From: JAAZMI01 sp050948785
GTDB taxonomy: Bacteria > Bacillota > Dethiobacteria > DTU022 > UBA8154
NCBI GenBank assembly: GCA_050948785.1
Contig: JBMNEM010000006.1
Location: 248,001-312,000, forward strand
Reading direction: 5' to 3'
Length of the DNA stretch: 64,000 nt
Below are positions 44,542-52,620 of this stretch, one piece after another. Numbering within the stretch: position 1 is the first letter of the stretch; every line of letters starts with the position of its first letter. The notes under the pieces are model-generated. The model did no database searches. It was not told where the DNA came from and was given only the letters and a program-made list of their open reading frames with translations. The position numbers and the translations under genes were made by a program.

Positions 44542-44561
44542 TCACCCCACAACGGGGGTGA
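44542..44561 (-). terminator. Terminator downstream of bamQ
   Basis: On the minus strand CACCCC(C) pairs with GGGGTG across a short loop and is followed by GATTTTATTTTATA, about 90 bp after the bamQ stop. Fits a Rho-independent terminator with an interrupted T-tract. Confidence 0.6.
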
Positions 44562-44649
44562 AAAATAAAACTGATGCTCGCACGGGATTTACCCGGGAAT
44601 TCTTGTCTTTAGAGAGTTCAACTATATATGGACTTCAACCATGATCTTT

Positions 44650-45717
44650 CTAAAAATCAGGTGTCAGAACGATCCTTTTAACAAGTTTGCCGGAATGGGA
44701 TTCCTTGAAAGCCTGTTCAATCTGGCTCATCGGCCGCAGCTCCACAAAGGGCTCCACCTTGATTTTACCGTTCAGGACCATCTCCAATACTTCATTGTAG
44801 TATTTGGGTAAGCAGCCCCAGGTGCCGACGATTTCGGCATCAAAGGCCATGAGACGGGAAAACATGAATTCCACTCTTTGCATCCCGTAACCGACAATGA
44901 ATAATTTGCCGACAAAGGAAAGCAGCTCCAGGCCGATCTCCTGTCCCGCCTTGGAACCGGAGCATTCAAAGATCTTCCAGCCGTAGTTGGGAAGGCCTTT
45001 TTCTTTGCAGTAGGCCCTGAAGTCATTCCTGATATCTTTTGTGCTTTTATCCAGGGTGCTGAGGGCATGGGTGGCTCCAAAATCTAAGGAGCGCTCCAGC
45101 TTCTCTTTGTTCCGGGCAATACTGATCACTTCTTTGGCTCCCAGCGCCGCGGCGATCTGGGTCATGTATACGCCGATGCCTCCGGTGGCACCGGTGATTA
45201 AGACGAGATCTCCTTCCTGGATATCGGCCTTTTTGGCGGCCTGATAGGGGGAGGTAATGGCATCGGCCACGACAGAAAGGTGCTCCAGCGGCATTCCCTT
45301 GCGATCTTCAACTACGCAAAGATCGTCGGCAGGTACTGGAATATGGCTGGAAAAACCGCCATAGATGCCCATGCTGTTGCCTGGCATTTTTTGGCCCAGA
45401 CAACGGTTACCCCGGCCAGAAGCGCAGATCTCACAGTTGTTGCAGGGCATGACCGCCGGGATGATGACTTCCTTGCCCAGTAAATCTTCTTTGCCGGCTA
45501 CTACCTTGCCGCTTATTTCGTGTCCCAGTGTCAATGGGGGTTTGCTGACGGTGGGGACTCCGTCATAGAAGTATCCTACGTCGGTATGGCATACGCCGCA
45601 AGCGGCTACCTCGACTAATACTTCTCCCGGTTTTAATTCCGGTACATCAATGCTGGTCTGGGCCAGTTTGCCTGGCTCGACCATTTGCCATGTTTGGATT
45701 TTTTCAGGTACACCCAT
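44650..45717 (-). CDS. bamQ: 6-hydroxycyclohex-1-ene-1-carbonyl-CoA dehydrogenase BamQ (Had)
   Basis: A zinc-type medium-chain alcohol dehydrogenase of 355 residues that oxidises 6-hydroxycyclohex-1-ene-1-carbonyl-CoA with NAD+ to the 6-oxo compound, the BamA substrate. Motifs: IQTWQMVEPG at the N-terminus, CGVCHTDVGYFYDGVPT with the catalytic zinc Cys, GHEISG, CNNCEICASGRGNRC (structural zinc), and GATGGIGVYM for NAD. The start is the ATG at 45717 (MGVPEKIQ): AAGGAGG lies 9 bases before it, inside the open frame that begins farther upstream. It is 198 bp after bamR on the same strand. Confidence 0.9.
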   Translation of the reverse strand: MGVPEKIQTWQMVEPGKLAQTSIDVPELKPGEVLVEVAACGVCHTDVGYFYDGVPTVSKPPLTLGHEISGKVVAGKEDLLGKEVIIPAVMPCNNCEICASGRGNRCLGQKMPGNSMGIYGGFSSHIPVPADDLCVVEDRKGMPLEHLSVVADAITSPYQAAKKADIQEGDLVLITGATGGIGVYMTQIAAALGAKEVISIARNKEKLERSLDFGATHALSTLDKSTKDIRNDFRAYCKEKGLPNYGWKIFECSGSKAGQEIGLELLSFVGKLFIVGYGMQRVEFMFSRLMAFDAEIVGTWGCLPKYYNEVLEMVLNGKIKVEPFVELRPMSQIEQAFKESHSGKLVKRIVLTPDF

Positions 45718-45915
45718 CCAGTTTAACCTCCTTAGAAATTCTTGAGCATATTTGCTGCTCATGAAATGTTTTGTCTCTTAGTGCTCTTTGGGCTCAGGCC
45801 GGGGTTGGTTTAATGGTTTGGTTGGTAACTGTAGCAGATATTTATATTTATGTACAGGTTGGGGGGGTAATCAGGGCTAATATATCCGGCTTGCCCGTTT
45901 TTTGCTGGTTTGCTG

Positions 45916-46680
45916 TTATTCCCCTTTCCATACCGGGGGACGCTTTTCCATAAAGGATTGTAGGCCTTCGAGGGCGTCTTTGGTCTGCATGAGCTCTTGG
46001 AGATAGATGTGGTCGATGGCTTTCAGGCCTTCGGCAAAGCTCTTCCTTTCTCCGGCCAGGGCCGCTTTTTTGGTCAGGGCCAGGACTACCGGGCTCAGGG
46101 AGGTGAATCTTTGTAAAAATTTATCTACTCCCTGGTCAAATTCATCGACGGGAAAAACCTGGTTGATCAGTCCCATTTCTTTGGCTTCCGCTGCTGTGAA
46201 TATATCGCCGCTTAATAGCACTTCCATGGCCCGGGGCCAGGAAAGCAGGCGCGGCAGGGCATAGCAGGCGATCGGTGGCAGGACACCCACTTTTATTTCC
46301 GGCTGGCCAAATTTGGCTTTTTCTGAGGCTACGACCATGTCACAGAAGAGGACTACTTCATAGCCGCCGCCTAAAGCGGCGCCGTTTACTACGCCGATTA
46401 TCGGTTTCTCCAGTTCAGCCATGGATAAAAACAGACGGTCAAAGACGTCAATCATCAGGCCTACTTTGTCCGGGGTATGGTCGGCGACGTCTACGCCGGC
46501 AGAAAAAGCTTTGCCTGCAGCATCAATGACGACTATGTTGCCGGGCTCTGTCCGGGCCCATTTGAAGGCCTTGACCATTTCTTCCATCATGTCAATGGTG
46601 AGGACGTTCAGGGGGGGGCGGTCCAGGGTGATGCGGATGATGCCGCCTTCGCTTTTTATTTTCAGGTTTTGATAGGACAT
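45916..46680 (-). CDS. bamR: Cyclohexa-1,5-diene-1-carbonyl-CoA hydratase BamR (Dch)
   Basis: A 254-residue crotonase-family hydratase that adds water to cyclohexa-1,5-diene-1-carbonyl-CoA, the product of dearomatising benzoyl-CoA reductase. The diagnostic features are RPPLNVLTIDMMEEM (about 20-34), FSAGVDVADHTPDKV (about 58-72) and GAALGGGYEVVLFCDMV. AVDVADH-type sequences separate Dch from ordinary enoyl-CoA hydratases. ATG with AAAGGAGG before it. With bamQ and bamA it completes the three steps from dienoyl-CoA to 3-hydroxypimelyl-CoA. The reductase itself is not in the window. Confidence 0.88.
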   Translation of the reverse strand: MSYQNLKIKSEGGIIRITLDRPPLNVLTIDMMEEMVKAFKWARTEPGNIVVIDAAGKAFSAGVDVADHTPDKVGLMIDVFDRLFLSMAELEKPIIGVVNGAALGGGYEVVLFCDMVVASEKAKFGQPEIKVGVLPPIACYALPRLLSWPRAMEVLLSGDIFTAAEAKEMGLINQVFPVDEFDQGVDKFLQRFTSLSPVVLALTKKAALAGERKSFAEGLKAIDHIYLQELMQTKDALEGLQSFMEKRPPVWKGE

Positions 46681-46893
46681 GTTTTACCTCCTTTCTTTGA
46701 AGACAGGTGTTGCTTTGAAGCTAACTTAAAAATTTTAACAGAGCCGGCGTTCCCCCTGTTTTGTTCAGCAAACCTGACTCCTGACTCTTTTTCTTTGTAT
46801 GCAGAACTCTTGGGAAAACACCGGCCATAGCATGCTTTTTCGACTGTTCAGGTATGTTAATAGATTTGGAGAGCATTACAATTCAAAATAGTC

Positions 46894-47301
46894 TTACGCC
46901 AGTAAAAATTCATAGCTGACCTGCCCGTCAATAGTAATGGTTTCTGCTTTGACCTGCATGCCCACCTTCAACTGTTCCTCAGGAATTTCCTTGTTGAAAC
47001 GACCAAAAACCCTGGTGCCATCAAAATCTGCCAGGGCTAAAATATAGGGGACATCTGTTTCAAAACCGGTGGGGCCATAGTGCACTTTAGTAAAACTTAC
47101 CAGGCTACCTGTGCCCTCAATCTTAATCCATTCCATGTCCTTACTCAGGCATTTGCTGCAATCAGCGCGCGGCGGAAAAAAGGTTTCCCCGCATTTACTG
47201 CATTTTGTCCCACGCAGCTCGCCTTTTTCCAGGTAGTCAACAAAGGCGCCTACCTTGGCCTGTGACGTAAAGCTGACCTGTCCAAATTTTTCAAAGCCCA
47301 T
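46894..47301 (-). CDS. DUF35 zinc-ribbon/OB-fold partner of a thiolase
   Basis: A 135-residue protein with a rubredoxin-like zinc ribbon (CSKCGETFFPPRADCSKC, residues about 34-51) and a C-terminal OB-fold (GTGSLVSFTKVHYGPTGF and onward). Such proteins form complexes with SCP2-type thiolases and help bind acyl-CoA; the BbsA-BbsB pair of benzylsuccinate degradation is one example. It starts 6 bp after the thiolase stop, so the two are one unit. Confidence 0.88.
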   Translation of the reverse strand: MGFEKFGQVSFTSQAKVGAFVDYLEKGELRGTKCSKCGETFFPPRADCSKCLSKDMEWIKIEGTGSLVSFTKVHYGPTGFETDVPYILALADFDGTRVFGRFNKEIPEEQLKVGMQVKAETITIDGQVSYEFLLA

Positions 47302-47307
47302 CTTTCC

Positions 47308-48462
47308 CTACCTCCCAAAAATAATGACGTTGCCGTAGATGCCCACTCCACCGATGTTATGCACCAGGCCGATCTCCGCGTTGGGGACCTGCATATCCCC
47401 GGCTTCGCCGCGGAGCTGCAGGACAATGGTCCGGATCTGCGATCCGCCTGTAGCACCGATCGGATGTCCCTTGGAAAGCAAACCGCCATCTACGTTGACG
47501 GGGATCTTACCACCAATATAGGTTTCTTTGTTGCGAATCAGTTCAGGACCTTTACCGGGCTCCGCAAAACCCAGGTTTTCGTAAGCCATCATTTCTGCAA
47601 TGGTAAAACAGTCGTGAACTTCCGCCACATCAATATCCTGAGGCTTTAAGCCAGCCATTTCATAAGCTTCCTTGGCGGCAACTTTGGCACAGTCCAGCCC
47701 ATAAAGGGTATTCCGGCCGCTCATCGTTAAAGAAGCTGTCGCCGAACCTACGCCCAGCACATAAACCGGCTTGGAGGAGATTTCCTTGGCTCTGTCTGCA
47801 CTGGCCAGGATCACACAAGAGGAACCATCGGCATTGGCACAGCAGTCGAACACCTTCAACGGACTAGCCACCGGAGCAGACTCCAGACATTGCTCAAGGG
47901 TCAACTCCTTACGGTAAACCGCTTTTTCATTGATTTTACCGTAACTGGTTGCCTTGACGCGGATCAAGGCGAGGTCCTCTTCCGAGCTGCCATAGCGGGC
48001 AAAATGGCCCCGGGCATGCATCGCATAGTAGGCTGGCATCATCGTGCCAAAAGGGGATTCCCACATAATATCGGCCCCACGGCCCATACGTTCCTGGGAA
48101 TCAGCAGAGGAAATCTCCGACATCTTCTGAAAACCTAAAACAACAACAATATCGCGCAACCCTGATTTAATCATGGCATAGGCCAATCCAAGACCCGTAG
48201 TGCTGGATGAACAAACTGTTTCAACGTTAAAAGTCGGCTGTGGGTTTAAGCCTAAGTACTCAGCGATCAAGCCTGAAGGGCTGCGCTGTTTATCGTATTC
48301 CGGGGCAGAGCAGATGATGGAAGCTTCTACATCTTTGTTGGTAATCCCCGCATCCTTTCTGGCCTCACTGTAGGCTTCAAAGGCAAGTTCCCTGATGGAA
48401 CCCTCGTAACCCCGGACAAAAGCACTCTGGCCCACTCCAATAATGGCTACATCCTTAGACAC
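47308..48462 (-). CDS. SCP2/thiolase-family acyl-CoA thiolase
   Basis: A 384-residue thiolase-fold protein. C84 (NVETVCSSSTTGL) is the likely nucleophile, with EVHDCFTIAE (about 280-290) and GGLLSKGHPIGATG (about 335-348, catalytic His). Together with the DUF35 protein it probably cleaves or forms a beta-ketoacyl-CoA. The nearby SDR could make that ketone. Resemblance to BbsB is at the level of family and gene pairing only; no benzylsuccinate synthase is seen here. Substrate unknown. Confidence 0.88.
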   Translation of the reverse strand: MSKDVAIIGVGQSAFVRGYEGSIRELAFEAYSEARKDAGITNKDVEASIICSAPEYDKQRSPSGLIAEYLGLNPQPTFNVETVCSSSTTGLGLAYAMIKSGLRDIVVVLGFQKMSEISSADSQERMGRGADIMWESPFGTMMPAYYAMHARGHFARYGSSEEDLALIRVKATSYGKINEKAVYRKELTLEQCLESAPVASPLKVFDCCANADGSSCVILASADRAKEISSKPVYVLGVGSATASLTMSGRNTLYGLDCAKVAAKEAYEMAGLKPQDIDVAEVHDCFTIAEMMAYENLGFAEPGKGPELIRNKETYIGGKIPVNVDGGLLSKGHPIGATGGSQIRTIVLQLRGEAGDMQVPNAEIGLVHNIGGVGIYGNVIIFGR

Positions 48463-48516
48463 ATTAACTCCCTCCTTATTTAATCCCTAGGTTGGTCTTA
48501 AAAATGACGGCGGCCC

Positions 48517-49263
48517 TTAGGGCATCACCATACCACCGTCGATACAGAGTATCTGCCCCGTTATATAGCTGGAATCTTCTGCAGCCAGAAAAACCACCGC
48601 CGGACCTATTTCTTCAGGCTTGGCAAAACGGCCCAAGGGAATACGCTCCAGATATTTGTCCTTAAAGCGAGGATCATGAGCAATGGTCTGTGTCATATCT
48701 GTTTCGGCCATGGGTGCAATGGTGTTTACCCGGATCCCGTAGCGGGCCAGTTCTTTCGCTGCCGATTTAGTCAAGGCATAGACCCCGCCTTTGGCGGCGG
48801 TGTAGTTCACCTGGCCGATCGTGCCCAGCAAACCCGCCGAGGAGGTAACGTTAATGATTGAACCGGAGCGCTGCTCGATCATCGGTTGAGCAACGGCCTG
48901 CATACAGTAAAAAGTGCCCGTAAGATTGATCCTGATGACATCCCCCCACTGTTCCTCACTCAGTTTCCAAAGCATACCCGGCTTGCTAATACCGGCATTG
49001 TTAAAAAGAACATCCACCCGGCCAAATTTGTCTACAACCTCTTCCACCAGGGCAAAAACCTGACCCCGATCACCAACATCCACCTGCTTGACAAAAACCC
49101 GGCGCCCTAATTTTTCCACAGCGCGCACCAAGTCACTATCCGCTTGAATGCTGCGGCTCACGAGGACAAGGTCAGCCCCTTCCTGGGCCAGGGCCAGGGC
49201 TACTGATTCGCCAATCCCTTTGCGTGCCCCGGTAACGATAGCAACCTTACCTTCTAAACGCAT
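48517..49263 (-). CDS. Short-chain dehydrogenase (3-hydroxyacyl-CoA dehydrogenase type)
   Basis: A 248-residue classical SDR: TGARKGIGE for NAD(P) (about 11-19), NNAGIS (about 89-94), catalytic Ser in INVTSSAG, YTAAK (Tyr/Lys about 153-157), and the C-terminal ITGQILCIDGGMVMP of FabG-like enzymes. It lies upstream of the thiolase/DUF35 pair on the same strand, so oxidation of a hydroxyacyl-CoA before thiolysis is the natural reading. Confidence 0.88.
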   Translation of the reverse strand: MRLEGKVAIVTGARKGIGESVALALAQEGADLVLVSRSIQADSDLVRAVEKLGRRVFVKQVDVGDRGQVFALVEEVVDKFGRVDVLFNNAGISKPGMLWKLSEEQWGDVIRINLTGTFYCMQAVAQPMIEQRSGSIINVTSSAGLLGTIGQVNYTAAKGGVYALTKSAAKELARYGIRVNTIAPMAETDMTQTIAHDPRFKDKYLERIPLGRFAKPEEIGPAVVFLAAEDSSYITGQILCIDGGMVMP

Positions 49264-49334
49264 CTTTTCACCTCTTTTCTTTTGTTAATGGTTTAAAACA
49301 AGCCACTCGATTACCAGATTTTGGGTGGCAAGTC

Positions 49335-49900
49335 TGAAAATTATGAAACAGTGCGTACGTAACGTTCCCCCTATCCCTCCGCAAGGGGATAAGGGGAATC
49401 TTATTGCATTGCAAGTCGCCCGGCAATTGGCCTGGGGCAGACTTTTAATCAAGCGGAACAGCTAGCAAAATACAGCACAATCTTTAAATTTTAAAAGAGA
49501 CTTGCTCTGAAAAATGCTTAGCCCACTTTTTGAATTAAAAAAGGAACATAAACTTGTTCACTAACTTTAACTTTGAAAAAACGGTTGTTAATCTCTGCTT
49601 TTTCAGGGGTGTTAAATATGTCACGACAACCCATCATACTGCTGAGGCAACAAGAACGGGCAACACTGGCAACATAAGTATAAACCTGAACACTGCCCAA
49701 GAAGACAGTATATTGGCAAAAATATCTGATTTCAAGAAACAATCATGTTGCCTGTCTGTAAAGGCAATTTTCTTGATTAAAATATTCAGGGAAAAATTTT
49801 TGCAAACTTCAAAACTTCATTGGTATAATATCATCCACAGCCGTTCCTGTCAAGCCGGGAAATACTATTTGCCCGATACCAAAACAAAGGCAGGCCCCTT
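49335..49900 (-). pseudogene. Decayed duplicate of the sodium:solute symporter gene
   Basis: The minus strand codes for scraps of the symporter found intact at 52621-54135: FPGLTGTAVDDIIPM (intact copy FPGLTGVAVDDIIPM) near 49840 and TPEKAEINNRFFKV...VYVPF near 49570 (intact TPPEKADINDRFFKV...VYIPF). The pieces are joined by a large internal deletion and broken by frameshifts. The 3' flank is duplicated too: GTGCGTACGTAAC(G/A)TTCCCC occurs at about 49350 and 52471. It is a partial tandem duplication that has decayed. Confidence 0.85.
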
Positions 49901-49933
49901 TAACAAGACCGGAAACATAGCCTGAAAAGCCGG

Positions 49934-52018
49934 TCAGCTTTGGTTTTGCGGCAAAATCTTTCTGATTCTGCAAGCCAGGGCTTTTAGCTCGGGATATCCT
50001 GTTACCGGATCGAGTGGTTTTAGTTCTGCCAGAAGGTTGGCAGATGCTTTGCCCCCCCAACCGTGAGGCAAACTCACCACCTGCGGCGCCATATCTTCTG
50101 TAATTTTTACTTGAGCTTTCACTTGTCCGCTTTTTGTCTCTAAAAATACTGCATCACCCTCTTGTACTCCGTACTTCCTCGCTGTAACAGGGTGAATCTC
50201 CACCTGCGGCCCCGGAGCAAGCCGGCTTAGTTTAGGTATATTTCTCATCTGGTAGTGGGTGTACTCGATGATCCTGGCGCCCAGGTTCAGAATCAGCGGG
50301 TATTCGCTGGCCAGTTCCGGGTCAGAAACCGCGCTTTGACTAGGCTCCCTGTACACTGGTATGGGGTCGTACCCCGCTTCAGCCAAAGTTTCTGAATAAA
50401 GCTCAATTTTCCCTGAAGGCGTTTTAATTTGGTTTTCAGCAGTAATATCATAGCATCTTTTGCCAAACCAGAGCCCCGCGGGATTTTCCTCCAGCTGTTC
50501 CATAGTTATACCGCTGGGCTTTAACCAGTGTGCGTTCACCTCTTCGTCGGAATTCCATGGGAAATATTCTCCATAACCCATTCTTCGTCCCAGCTCAGAA
50601 TAAAACTTCCAGTCAGGCCAGCTTTCACCAATGGGTTCAATTATTTTTCTACTCAGCATCGCATATGGTATACCGGCCGTCAGGGCATAATTATAAGCCA
50701 AGCCTGTCCTTTCCAAGGACGAAGCACAAGGAAGTACAATATCAGCCAGTTCAGCAGTTTCCGTCATAAATAGGTCCATCACAACCATTAGATCCAATTT
50801 CTGAAACGCTTTTTTGGTCTTTTGCGTATCAGGCCAGGATAAGGCGGGATTACCCCCGCTGACGATAAGAGCTTTAATTGGGTACGGCTGTTCCGAAAGG
50901 ATGGTATCTTGCAGCAGCATTTGCTGGCCATAAGGTGATGTCCGGCCCCAAAATCGCCGGAACATCGGAAATTCTTTTGCACCGATGGGTTCTTCTTCCA
51001 CCGTCACCCTGAGATCCGAGAGGCGCATAAAAGGGTTTGTAGCCCATCCGCCAGGCTTATTGTAATTACCGGTAATGGCCTGAAGAATAGCAAGGACGCG
51101 GTTATTTTGCAAACCATTGATGTGTTGGTCCAAGGTATTGATGCCTTGTATAATCGCAGCGGATCCGGCTTGAGCATAGATCCGTGCAATCTTTCTTATT
51201 TTATCAGCTGGCACCCAGGTTATTTTTTCCACTTTCTCCGGGGAATAATTTTGAACATGTTGAGCCAACTGTTCAAAGCCAAGCGTGTATTTCTTTATAA
51301 ACTCTTTGTTATATAAATTTTCAGCTATAATAACATTTAACATCCCCAGGGCTAGAGCACAGTCTGTCCCTGGCCTTATTTTCGCATAAACTCCTTTATG
51401 AGCCATAGGAATCTTTTTGGGATCGATAACAATCAGCTTCAGCCCCCTGTCCAAAGCTTTGTATATTTTAGCGGCCAGCGGAGGCTCAGAGGCATCCGGG
51501 TTGTGCCCCCAAAGAACAATACAATCCGAGTTTTCAGGATCTTCCAAGGGGTATGTACCAAAGGTTAGAAGACGGGCCATAATACGTGATCGGAAGCAAT
51601 GCGCTTCAATAGAAAAAAAATTAGGTGTACCATAGGCGCCCCGAAACCTCTGGGCAAAACCCGATATTTCAATATTTTCCGCACCAATGGAGCCTACTGA
51701 AAGAGCTAAAGCACGCGCGCCGAATTCAGACTTGATTTTTTGAAGTTTATCGGCTATTGTATCCAGTGCTTCGTCCCAGGAAATTCTCTTCCAATCACCA
51801 TTCTCTTTTTTTAGCGGGTATTTCAGGCGTTCAGGCGAATAGACATAGTCCGCCAGATATTCGCCTCGCGGACAGATAACACCCTGATTCAACGGGTGTT
51901 CCTTCATACCCTCCACCCTAATCAACTTGCCGTCCCGAACGTAAGCATTTATCCCGCAAACCATAAAACATAACATACAAACAGTTTTATATACCCTGGT
52001 TTCAGATGATACCGACAT
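49934..52018 (-). CDS. Molybdopterin (Mo/W) oxidoreductase, single-subunit type
   Basis: A 694-residue enzyme of the DMSO-reductase family. C14-x2-C17-x3-C21-x27-C49 binds a [4Fe-4S] cluster. C141 (in AHCFRSR) is in the place of the metal-binding Cys. GGNPALSWPDTQKT and the C-terminal GARIIEYTHYQMRN are cofactor-binding blocks. There is no twin-arginine signal and no FeS or membrane subunit beside it, so it acts alone in the cytosol, as some hydratases or ferredoxin-linked enzymes of this family do. The ATG at 52018 is chosen for its GGAGG 9 bases upstream. TetR-type palindromes stand 200-370 bp upstream. Substrate unknown. Confidence 0.88.
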   Translation of the reverse strand: MSVSSETRVYKTVCMLCFMVCGINAYVRDGKLIRVEGMKEHPLNQGVICPRGEYLADYVYSPERLKYPLKKENGDWKRISWDEALDTIADKLQKIKSEFGARALALSVGSIGAENIEISGFAQRFRGAYGTPNFFSIEAHCFRSRIMARLLTFGTYPLEDPENSDCIVLWGHNPDASEPPLAAKIYKALDRGLKLIVIDPKKIPMAHKGVYAKIRPGTDCALALGMLNVIIAENLYNKEFIKKYTLGFEQLAQHVQNYSPEKVEKITWVPADKIRKIARIYAQAGSAAIIQGINTLDQHINGLQNNRVLAILQAITGNYNKPGGWATNPFMRLSDLRVTVEEEPIGAKEFPMFRRFWGRTSPYGQQMLLQDTILSEQPYPIKALIVSGGNPALSWPDTQKTKKAFQKLDLMVVMDLFMTETAELADIVLPCASSLERTGLAYNYALTAGIPYAMLSRKIIEPIGESWPDWKFYSELGRRMGYGEYFPWNSDEEVNAHWLKPSGITMEQLEENPAGLWFGKRCYDITAENQIKTPSGKIELYSETLAEAGYDPIPVYREPSQSAVSDPELASEYPLILNLGARIIEYTHYQMRNIPKLSRLAPGPQVEIHPVTARKYGVQEGDAVFLETKSGQVKAQVKITEDMAPQVVSLPHGWGGKASANLLAELKPLDPVTGYPELKALACRIRKILPQNQS

Positions 52019-52224
52019 AAAATTCAACCTCCATAAATTATTAATATAAGAATACAATCCTAATAGGAAACCCTACATATTTCTTACAATACTTTGTTCT
52101 TGAAAACTAAAGTGCTATCATCCTGAAAAAAAAGGTGGGAATGCCCTCAAACTGAAAGGACCTTTCCTTATTTTATATCACCCCCTCTTTTAATGCTAAA
52201 CCTCCTGCACGTCATCCTTTTTAT

Positions 52225-52247
52225 AAAACTGAACGGCGTTCAGTTTT
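52225..52247. promoter_or_regulatory. Palindromic operator 1 upstream of the molybdopterin gene
   Basis: A perfect palindrome with 11-bp arms AAAACTGAACG / CGTTCAGTTTT around one G, beside an AT-rich TATTATATCATATT. The core TGAACGGCGTTCA recurs at 52379 and, with a changed centre, in front of the TetR gene at 58446. Probably bound by that regulator. Confidence 0.7.
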
Positions 52248-52378
52248 ATTATATCATATTTAGCAGAACAATTAAAGTAATTTTAACTATTATACAGCCT
52301 TAAAACATCTGTTATAAGCAAAATGCCTATTTCAATCACCTTTATATCTAAAAATTTGCAACAAATAAAACACAGCAA

Positions 52379-52391
52379 TGAACGCCGTTCA
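52379..52391. promoter_or_regulatory. Palindromic operator 2 upstream of the molybdopterin gene
   Basis: TGAACGCCGTTCA, the same core as operator 1, 132 bp farther from the gene. Two copies in one intergenic region favour a real regulatory site over chance. Confidence 0.6.
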
Positions 52392-52620
52392 ATCATGTGC
52401 AAAACAAACCCGCTATTCCGCAAGAAAGACCAGTCAGCAAAAGTGGTAAATCTGAACATTATGAAATAGTGCGTACGTAACATTCCCCCTATCCCCTACG
52501 CAAAGGAGATAAGAGGAATTTATTGCGTTACAAGCTGTTTCATCAATAATCCAAAACAGACTTTTAAAAAACAGAATAGCCTGCCGAAATCCAACCCCAA
52601 TCCACAAATATGACGGACAC

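Noticed and set aside
46894..48462. Naming the DUF35/thiolase pair bbsA/bbsB (benzylsuccinate pathway)
   Set aside because: Only the pairing and folds fit; no benzylsuccinate synthase or CoA-transferase is present and DUF35/thiolase pairs serve many pathways.
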